The position numbers and the translations under genes were made by a program. 23,186 nucleotides of DNA from Flavobacteriales bacterium (lineage in GTDB: Bacteria; Bacteroidota; Bacteroidia; Flavobacteriales_F; PHOS-HE28). This document shows, one piece after another, positions 16,406 to 23,186 of the stretch; position 1 is the stretch's first letter; each line of letters opens with the position of its first letter. The stretch covers positions 1 to 23,186 of the forward strand of contig JADJVC010000015.1 in assembly GCA_016710685.1 (NCBI GenBank), read 5' to 3'. The notes under the pieces are model-generated. The model did no database searches. It was not told where the DNA came from and was given only the letters and a program-made list of their open reading frames with translations.

Positions 16406-18640
16406 ATGACCCATCTCCTGACTTGATCGCCGACCTCGGTCTCATCCTGTCGGTAGCGGCCATCACCTCACTGGTCTTCAAGAAGATCGAGCAGCCGTTG
16501 GTGCTGGGTTACATCATCGCGGGAGTGTTGGTGGGCCCGCACGTGTCGATCACGCCCACCGTGATCGACGAAGCAAGCGTCAGTGTTTGGAGCAATTGGG
16601 CGTGATGTTCCTGCTGTTCAGTTTGGGCTTGGAATTCCAGTTTCAAAAGGGTCGAAAAGTGGGCGGCACGGCGAGCATCACGGCGCTGGTCACCGTGGCG
16701 TTCATGCTGGGCGTGGGCTGGTTTTTAGGGCGGGACTCGGGCTGGAGCCGCATGGACAACCTGTTTTTGGGAGGCATCATATCCTTTCCTCCTACCATCA
16801 TCGTTCGTGCATTGGACGAGCTGGGGCTGAAAACGCAGGTTTTCGTAAGGCATTGTGGTAGGCGTTTTGGTGATCGAGAGATGTGGTGGCGGTGATGCTC
16901 TTGGCTACTGCAGAGCACCTTGGCCATCAGCCAGCATTTTTCCGGCAGTGCCTGCTTCGGGAACTCGGAAGACTTGGGCTTTTTCCTCATCCTGTGGTTC
17001 GCCATGGGTATCTTTCTTATCCCCACACTCTTGCAGCGCACCACGCAAGCTGATGAACGGCGAAACGTTGCTCATCGTTGCCCGTAGCACTGTATCTTTC
17101 CATGGTCGTCTTCGCCGTGAACGCGGGATTCAGCGCGGCGTTGGGCGCGTTCATCATGGGGCGCTGCTCGCGGAAACCGTGAAAGCGGAGCGCATTGAGC
17201 ACTTAGTAAAACCGGTAAAGACCTTTTCGGCGCCATCTTTTTCGTGTCCGTGGGCAGCTGTTGGACCCCGGCATGTTGATCGAGCATTGGCAAACCGTGC
17301 TGCTCATTTCATTGGTCGTGGTGGTCGGGCAGCCCGCTAAGCATCATCATCGGTTCCCTGCTCGCGGGCGAGCCATTGCCAAGGGCCGTGCGCGTGGGTC
17401 TTAGCCTTTCGCAGATGGGTGGATTCTCTATATCATCGCCACGCTTGGCCTTACGCTGAATGTCACCAACAAATTCCTCTACCCCATCGCGGTGGCCGTT
17501 TCCGCCGTCACCACCTTCACTACGCCATACATGGTCCAAGCCAGCGGTCCCTTTGCGGGCTGGCTGGAACACACCCTGCCGAAAAGTTGGACCAGTGCGC
17601 TGGACCGATACGGCCAACAGGCCCGGATCGGGTAAAGAGACCAGCGCTTGGCGGCTGTTGCTGCGCTCCTACATCATCAATTTGGCGGTGTTCGCGGTGC
17701 TGTGTTTGGCCACCATTTTCGTTTTGGGTCCCGCGTTCATCGTACTGTTCCGGCAAGAGCTTCCTGGGCTTGAACGGTCATATTTGGGCGGGCATGGCCA
17801 CGTTCGTGGTGATGATGCCCCTCATTTGGGCGATGAGCCTGCGGCGCATCGCGCGCAACGCGTATCGCGCACTATGGCTGAACCAGCGGCACTTGCGCGG
17901 CCCCTTGGTGATGTTGGAACTGGTGCGGCTCGCTGCTGCCGTGGTGGTACTGGCGTTGCTGGTGAACGTGTTCTTCAGCACCGGTTGGGCGTTGTTGGCC
18001 TTGTTGGTACTGATGGTATTCGCAGTGGGCATGTTCCGCCAGCGGTTGCACCGGTTCTACCTGCGGATGGAAGCCGCTTCATGCGCAGCCTCAACGAGCG
18101 CGAGCGGAGCCAGCGCCGCACCGACCTCGCTCCGTGGGACATGCACGTGGCCCAGGTGCGCATGGCCATGGATTCTGCCTTGGCGGGGCCAAAGCGCCGG
18201 CGGAACTGGGGCTGCGTGAAAAATACAGCGTGAACATCGCCCTAGATCGGAACGTTCCGACCGGTAGCACCTGTCCGCACCCGGCAATGCCGACCGCCTG
18301 CTTCAAGGCGACAACCTGATGGTGACGGCACCGATGCCCAATTGGCCCAACTTCATCAAGCGGAAAAACCGCGACCTCGCCGACCAAGCGCGGCGTGGCC
18401 AGGAGGACATCCGGCTGCGGCGTTACCGGATCGCGCCGCAATCGTCCTGGTGGGCAAAAGCATCCGGGAAAGCGGCCTGCGCGAGGAGGCCAGCGCCAGT
18501 AATTGGCGGGCATAGAGCGGGACGGCGAGGCATCGCGAACCCGGACGGCACAACGAGTGTTCAAAAACCGCGATGTGCTTTGGTTGGTGGGCAACGGCGC
18601 GACAATCATAGATTATATGCAGGAGCGAGGCGGCGCGAGG
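16406..18640 (+). CDS. CPA2-family monovalent cation:proton antiporter with TrkA-C domain (frameshifted)
   Basis: This Kef/CPA2-type membrane antiporter exchanges K+ or Na+ for protons. ATG 16406 (MTHL, then DLIADLGLILSVAAI after one indel) begins about 12 hydrophobic segments. Signature pieces are QPLVLGYIIAGVLVGP (16497-16544), LGVMFLLFSLGLEF, GVLVIED-type sequence at about 16860, FAVNAGFSAALGAFIMGALL, VKPVKDLFGAIFFVSVGM and SQIGEFSFIIATLGL. After the transporter domain come further hydrophobic helices and a linker, VVVLALLVNVFFSTGWALLA then RMAMDSALAG. A TrkA-C (RCK-C) domain follows: IAPQSSWVGKSIRESGLREE, IERDGE, NPDGTTVFKNRDVLWLVG (about 18425-18585). The natural stop is not visible; the frame continues into the recombinase fragment and stops only at 18823. 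I place the end at about 18640 where base composition and homology change. There are ten or more frame breaks. Ion specificity is unknown. Confidence 0.85.
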
Positions 18641-18667
18641 AGTGCGCGAACGACAAGACGACAAGAA

Positions 18668-18857
18668 ATCAGAAAATCAAATGCCGAACTCCGACTAGAT
18701 ACAAATGCTGGTGTCGCGCTTTTGGAAATGACAATCGATACGCGCTATATTCAAACTCTGCTAGGACAAGTTCCAGCAACGACCGAGATACACACGCACG
18801 TAAGCCACCAAGGCCATCGGTAATATCCGCAGCCCACTTGATGATCTGGACATGTAA
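18668..18857 (+). pseudogene. truncated tyrosine recombinase/integrase C-terminus
   Basis: Only about 60-70 C-terminal residues remain. In one frame: LLEMTIDTRYIQTLLGQ, TTEIHTHVSHQ. After a one-base shift the tail is KAIGNIRSPLDDLDM then TAA 18855-18857. This matches the end of Bacteroidota phage-integrase-like recombinases, which typically read HSFATHLLE-GTD-RYIQ-LLGHSS--TTEIYTHVS and end in SPLD-LD. Upstream AELRLD stands where HxLRHS is expected. The nucleophilic Tyr codon reads CAC (His). The GQ reading can be restored to GHSSS by one added base, so some losses may be sequencing error. The N-terminal domain and the first catalytic Arg box are absent, so it cannot act alone. Confidence 0.7.
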
Positions 18858-18952
18858 CAACAAGGTGTGCTTTATCTGACCATGCGGGATGATATACACA
18901 CCTCCAATAGCGAAATAAACTCACCTGTTACGACAACCCACTATTTAGCGGC
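18858..18952. other. attachment-site-like region downstream of recombinase
   Basis: Directly after the recombinase stop lies an inverted repeat AGGTGTG (18863-18869) / CACACCT (18897-18903). An imperfect second CTCACCT follows at about 18920. The motif TTAGCGGC is at 18945-18952. Its inverse, GCCGCTAA, reappears at the far end of the following gene. The region has no ORF and lower GC than the antiporter. I read it as a candidate attI-like or upstream attC site; the exact crossover cannot be set from one copy. Confidence 0.45.
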
Positions 18953-19005
18953 TATAATTTGCACGTCAAGATCCACAGGGACTAGTAGTAAATAAAATAT
19001 TCAAA

Positions 19006-19583
19006 ATGCTTGACTCAATTCCCAAACAAAATATCACTGCTACCGAAGTAATGGATTTGATAAATGCCGGAAAGCCTTTAAATAATCTATTTGTTTCAGG
19101 TAAACTTAACTTGACCGGGTCCTATAATTACAAATGTGAGAAAGATATAGTAGCGGAGAATTGCATATTTGAATCGTTAGAAGGAAGTTGTGTTGAATTT
19201 ATCAGCGGTGTCAGGCTTACAAATTTTTCAAAATTTACAAGGTGTTGAGCCTACACTTACTTTTACTGGAGGGCTAGTAATTGACAACTGCACTTTTGAG
19301 GTTATCTTGACATACAAGCTAGTGGCCCCATAACAAGAAAGCGGTTTCAATAACTCCAATTCGATTTTAAAAACTTCGTGAACTTCTTTGACTGTTGGTA
19401 TCAAGGTGAAGTAACGATTAAGAACAACCACTTTCAACAAGGAACCAACTTACTAGGGGTAGATGCAACCAGCGGAATCAGAACCAGCTTTGATGTCGAG
19501 CCTTTAATTGGAAAGGGAACATTGGACAACTTGATATAGATAACGAGGCAGACCTTGACATAAATATAATAAGCCTCCTTTGA
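19006..19583 (+). CDS. AT-rich cassette-type gene, predicted beta-helix protein of unknown function (frameshifted)
   Basis: Starting at ATG 19006 (MLDSIPKQNITATEVMDLIN), the protein opens with a short helical segment and AGKPLNNLFVSGKLNLTG. Repeated short beta rungs follow: DIVAENCIFES, then after a one-base correction LTFTGGLVIDNCTFEG, GFNNSNFDFKNFVNFFDCWY, GEVTIKNNHFQQGTNLL and FDVEPLI, ending QLDIDNEADLDINIISLL at TGA 19581-19583. The spacing of N-C/N-x-F at rung ends resembles pentapeptide or right-handed beta-helix proteins. There is no signal peptide. Length is about 192 codons. GC in sampled lines is about one third, against two thirds in the antiporter, so the gene was very probably acquired. 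It is flanked by TTAGCGGC and its inverse. At least four indels are needed. No family name or function can be assigned. Confidence 0.6.
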
Positions 19584-19594
19584 AAAACATTACA

Positions 19595-19638
19595 GCCGCT
19601 AACAAAAGCTATAAGTTATATATAGCCATTAGTGACGG
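19595..19638 (+). repeat. attC-like hairpin after the cassette gene
   Basis: Eleven bases after the gene's TGA, GCCGCTAAC (19595-19603) starts an imperfect hairpin. The outer CCGCTAA (19596-19602) faces ATTAGTGACGG (19628-19638). The inner stem pairs GCTATA (19608-19613) with TATAGC (19621-19626) around AGTTATA. An integron attC has the same order: R'' box ending in TAAC, inner stem, apical loop, inner stem, R' box beginning with TTAG. At 44 bases it is shorter than classical attC sites. The stretch 19639-19742 up to the sucC stop has no gene; it contains CCTAATCGTTGACC (19651-19664), possibly the remains of another site. Confidence 0.5.
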
Positions 19639-19742
19639 AACCGCTCATAGCCTAATCGTTGACCACACAAGCCAATTGGCAAGCGGCCAAGGTCGCGGAA
19701 CACCGAGTGGTGACTAAATACCTCTATGAGTCGACGTTGGGA

Positions 19743-20919
19743 TCACCCCAGCACCTCGCTCACCGCGTCCGCAGCCTCTTGCAACGAGATCGCGCTAAGC
19801 ACCTTCAGGCCGCTCTTGTCGATCAGCTCCTTGGCCTCCTTGGCATTGGTGCCTTGCAGGCGCACGATTATGAGCACCTTGATGTCGCCGATGTTCTTGT
19901 AAGCATCCACTACGCCTTGGCCACCGGTCGCAGCGCACGATGCCGCCGAAGATGTTCACGAGGATGCCTTTTCTCCGGGATCTTTCAGGATGATGCGGAA
20001 GCCTTTCTCCACGCGGGCCGCGTCCGGCGCCACCGCCCACGTCCAGGAAGTTCGCAGGGCTGCCGCCGCTGGAAGCTTGATGATGTCCATGGTGGCCATG
20101 GCGAGCCCTGCGCCGTTCACCATGCAGCCCACGTTGCCGTCGAGCTTCACTAGTTCAGGCCCGCTTCGTAAGCTACCACTTCAATGGGATGCTTCTTCGC
20201 TCTTGTCGCGCATTTCCACGTAGTCCGGGTGGCGGTAGAGGCGCGTTGCCGTCAGGGCGCACCTTGGCATCCACCGCGGTAGTCTTGTCGTCGCTGGTCT
20301 TCCAACGCAGGGTTGATCTCGAACATGGCGCTGTCGCTGGCTTCGTATGCCTTGTACAAGGAAGCGACGAACTTCGCCATCTCCTTTTTCGCGCCTCGGA
20401 AAGTCCGAGGCTGGTACCGGCGATCTTGTTGCACTGGAACGGGCGCAGGCCAACGCGCGAGTCGATTCTTCTTTGAAAGTCCTGTCGGTGTGTTCAGCCC
20501 CTCTTCGATGTCCGCCCCCTCTGTGCTGTACGCGATGATGTTGCGGGCGCTGGCGCGGTCGGGCGGCACGCTCATATAAAACTCCTTGGTTTCGCTGGCA
20601 CCGGGGTAGTAAGCGTCTTCGGCGATGGCACCTTGCTCCTTTTTGCCTTGGGGCGTCTGCGGCATCTTCAGCATCATGCCGATGATCGCTTCCGGACGTT
20701 CGCGCACTTCATCGAGGTTCTTTGCCAGCTTCACGCCGCCGCCTTTGCCGCGGCCACCTGCATGGATGCGCGCCTTCACTACCCGCCATTTGGTCCCGGT
20801 CTCTTGGCTGAGGTTTTGGCCTTTTCCACCGCCTCATCGGCGTTGTAGGCCCGAGCCCGCGCTGAACGCGGACGCCATTGGGCGAGAATGCACTTTCCTT
20901 GGTATTCGTGAAGGTTCAG
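19743..20919 (-). CDS. sucC: succinyl-CoA synthetase (ADP-forming) beta subunit
   Basis: SucC is the ATP-grasp/CoA-ligase subunit that, with SucD, converts succinyl-CoA to succinate with substrate-level phosphorylation in the TCA cycle. The N-terminus reads NLHEYQGK. The codon before it is CTG (20919-20917) where ATG is expected, probably a base error. Then, across frames: KARIHAGGRGKGGGVKLAKN, LDEVRE, KEFYMSVPPDRASARNIIAY, STEGADIEE, SLYKAYEASDSAMFEINP, MKLDGNVGCMVNGAGLAMAT followed by MDIIKLP, GFRIILKDP, and KGILVNIFGGIVRCD (the CoA/phosphate loop region). The C-terminus is LSAISLQEAADAVSEVLG before TGA 19745-19743. Length is about 392 codons, normal. There are about eight frame breaks. It is convergent with the antiporter, with the AT-rich island between their 3' ends; sucD is not in the window. 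Confidence 0.92.
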
Positions 20920-21220
20920 TTGTTCGCTGATAAAGTGCCTGCTTTGTGTCGGACAGGCTGCGAATGTAAAGTTTGGCGGGGAAGCGAAGATTCGATACGC
21001 CGGTGCTCCTTTCATGGTTGTCACCCGGGCCTCTTGCGCCGGGGTCGCGAAAAGCCGCACGCGCTTGTTTTTTGAAAACCGGGCCCCATCAGCGGGAAAA
21101 TCTTCGAATACTTCTACTGACAAGCCTTTCCCGATGACTCGTCAATTAATTCCGAGACCAATAATCCCCACGATTCACCTATCTTCGAGAACCCTTACAC
21201 AAACCAAGCCCCTTTCCCCG
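20920..21220. other. divergent intergenic region between sucC and the VCBS-repeat gene
   Basis: This stretch of about 300 bases holds no convincing gene; open frames across it on both strands lack recognisable protein features. It must contain the promoters of both neighbours. Near matches to the TAnnTTTG box are TACATTCG on the minus strand (about 20962-20969), some 45 bases upstream of sucC, and TATCTTCG on the plus strand (about 21180-21187), some 34 bases upstream of ATG 21221. Each has one mismatch and no good -33 element, so both are weak. Confidence 0.3.
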
Positions 21221-23186
21221 ATGAAATCCTCCGCAACACTTCTGGTGACGCTCTGGACGGGTGCACAGCTTTTCGCACAATCCGGGTTCCTGCAGGCCTA
21301 TCAGCCTAGTACGGCCTTCGTCGGAATTCCTGAATGCCGTGTCAGCGGATCACGGATGGCCACGGAGACATCGATGTTGTTTCCACGAACAGTTGTTGAA
21401 CAGCGTGAGCAGTATGTATGCGTACCGAAACGACGGGCCGGGAATTTCCACTGACGCGGAAAGTGGCACTGGTCAAGCGGCTACATAAATTGCATTGCGG
21501 ATCACGGACCGAACGATGGTTAGCCGGACTTGCTCAGCGATGATTTTACGCGCTTGCGGTGGTACCGCAACCTGGGCAACATGCAGTTCAGTACGGCTGT
21601 TTGATAAGTGGTAACATCACCGACGGCCGCGCGGTTACCGCTGCGGACAGTGACTATTGACGGCGATCTGGACATCTTCTTCAGCGAAGGCAGCGCGGAC
21701 CAGGATCGGACTGTTGGAGAACTTGGGAGGCGGCACTTATCCCCGTGAAGACGATCGTCAACACCACGAGCACCGATGTGGACGACATTTGTGGCCAGCG
21801 ACCTTGACGGTGATGGCGAATCTGGACCTTGTGGTTTCCTGCTTGAACATACAGGACGTAGCACGGTTCGAAAACTTGGGCAACAATGCATTTGGCCCGC
21901 AGCACCTGCTCCCAAGCACTTCAATTGGCAACACTGCGGTTGTGCAGCAGATGCGGATGGCGACAGGGACAACGACATCGCAACAAGTGCCTTCGGCAGT
22001 GATGGCGGCTGGTACAGGAACCTTGGCAACGGAAATTTCAAAGTGGTCAAATCACCATTTCAAACTCAGTACCAATTTGCTTATGACCTGAATGCCGGAG
22101 ATGTTGACGGCGACGGCGATACGGACCTCTTTGTCCGGCTCCGGACGGCGGCTATTAGCGTACTTCCTGAACAATGGCAGCGGCATTTTTCACCCAAGGC
22201 ACAGTACCGGAAACCATGGTTTATCCTTGGATTTGGCCTTATTGGCAGACATCAATGGAGATGGGTTGCAGGACATTGTAGCGGAGGTCATCACGACGGC
22301 AAGTTGATGCAGTGCGATGCTGCAACAGCCAACTTCAGCAGCGTTCATTTCATTGCGAAAACGGCGTCGTGCGCGTTGAAGGCAATTGCGGTTGATGTGA
22401 ACCGGAGATGGCGACATGGACGTGGTGGGCATATCCGCCCGGCGACCGGAAATTGGCATTGTACAAAAATTTGGGCGGGACCGGTTTCGCGGAGCAACAG
22501 ACCATAGATGCCCGCAATGCCGTTGGCGCATTGGACTTTGCGGTCGGCGAGCATCGATGGCGACGGAAAGCCGGATTGATGTTAGCACTTTCAGGCTTGC
22601 ATGGGAAGCTGGCTTGGTACCTGGCCCCCTCGGCAACAGCAACTTCGCGGCACCTGCTACCGTGGCCGCGGGATTCAACGTGATGCGCCCGGGTGCGGGC
22701 TGGCGAATATTGATGGCGATGGCGACCTTGACGCATTGGCCGCCGACCGCAACGGATACGAAACATCGTACTACTTGAACAACGGCAACGGCACCTTCGG
22801 CGCGAAGCACATCCGGACACATTGATGACGGACCCAAGGACCTCATGGGCGCGGACCTCGACAAAGATGGTGGCGGGACATCCATCATTCTTTCCGCCTA
22901 CGACCAGCGGGTGATGTGGATGCGGAACAATGGCGGATCGTCGTTCCAGCAACCCGATCGTGGCGATCGAATCCGTGAACGGGGCCGAAGGGTGGCATTG
23001 ATGGACTGGACGCGAAATGGCTGGACATGTTCGTCGCCGCGCAATACACCAACAAGATCTACTACGCGCTGAATTCAGCCACCGGCTTCGGCCTCAGACT
23101 GGATGCGGGATTTGGCGTGATCAATCCTTCCTCGGTCAAAACCGGTGATATGGACGCGGACGGAGATGGAAGCCTGGTGACCAGCT
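21221..23186 (+). CDS. large secreted FG-GAP/VCBS repeat protein, 3' end outside window (frameshifted)
   Basis: ATG 21221 begins MKSSATLLVTLWTGAQLFAQ, a signal peptide cleaved after FAQ. The body is an array of beta-propeller repeats, each with a Ca-binding D-x-D-G-D-G-D-x-D loop followed by a 'W/Y-x-N-x-G-x-x-F' strand. Examples, joined across frames, are FTRLRWYRNLGNMQFST, GLLENLGGGTY, ARFENLGNNAFGPQHLLPS, DADGD-NDIATSAFGSDGG, WYRNLGNGNFKVVKSPF, AGDVDGDGDTDLFV, FLNNGSGIF, LADINGDGLQDIVAEV, YLNNGNGTFGAKHI, GADLDKDGG, and GDMDADGDG at the right edge. This type is common in Bacteroidota T9SS cargo, so a sorting domain beyond the edge is likely but unseen. It covers at least 655 codons with more than ten frame breaks. 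Confidence 0.85.

Noticed and set aside
18858..19005. Insertion sequence or transposon end
   Set aside because: No transposase frame is present; the only recombination gene is the recombinase fragment, and the repeats fit an attachment site better.

Overview
The window looks like a Bacteroidota chromosome, probably a Flavobacteriia-type lineage with unusually high GC (above 60% in several genes). Evidence is two secreted proteins with type IX secretion C-terminal sorting domains, a DUF4294 protein, Bacteroidota-type lipoproteins, one clean TAnnTTTG promoter box, and the absence of strong Shine-Dalgarno sites. Most conserved genes can be read only by switching frame one or more times, usually at G, C or A runs, yet their summed lengths match the family norm. 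I therefore treat the breaks as single-base indels in a low-accuracy (long-read-like) assembly, not as true pseudogenes. Coordinates span each whole gene across these breaks.

Layout. 1-513: no confident gene (a possible broken minus-strand product). 514-3813: co-directional block of a Gfo/Idh/MocA oxidoreductase, a lipoprotein and a polyprenyl-phosphate sugar transferase, suggesting surface polysaccharide work. 3890-5273: 3-hydroxyacyl-CoA dehydrogenase and a small lipoprotein, ending at a bidirectional hairpin. 5422-6286 (minus): T9SS cargo. 6475-9601 (plus): spermidine-synthase-like protein, YeiH-type transporter, and a lipoprotein with a predicted beta-propeller. 9703-10645 (minus): second T9SS cargo, with a promoter box. 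10827-13630 (plus): mqo and an RlmL-type rRNA methyltransferase. 13877-16155 (minus): accC followed by a DUF4294 gene, 10 bases apart. 16406-18640 (plus): CPA2 cation:proton antiporter with a TrkA-C domain. 18641-19742: AT-rich foreign island. 19743-20919 (minus): sucC. 21221 to the right edge: a large secreted FG-GAP/VCBS repeat protein.

The most interesting part is 18641-19742. The antiporter frame runs into a truncated C-terminal fragment of a tyrosine recombinase. This is followed by an attachment-like region carrying TTAGCGGC, one AT-rich gene for an NCxF-rich protein, and, 11 bases after its stop, a 44-base hairpin beginning with the inverted copy GCCGCTAA. This is the order of an integron: integrase, attachment site, gene, attC-like hairpin. 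The site lies at the integrase 3' end, and the island sits in the gap between two convergent genes.

A second theme is the intergenic space. Several gaps carry different short-unit repeats (7-10 base units) in inverted arrangement around hairpins: 8297-8484, 9651-9691, 13629-13879 and 16208-16269, plus a decamer array at 12340-12393. One of these fills a convergent gap exactly from stop codon to stop codon. Metabolically, mqo, sucC, accC and the hydroxyacyl-CoA dehydrogenase point to an aerobic heterotroph with TCA-cycle and acyl-CoA metabolism. I saw no rRNA, tRNA, CRISPR array or transposase.
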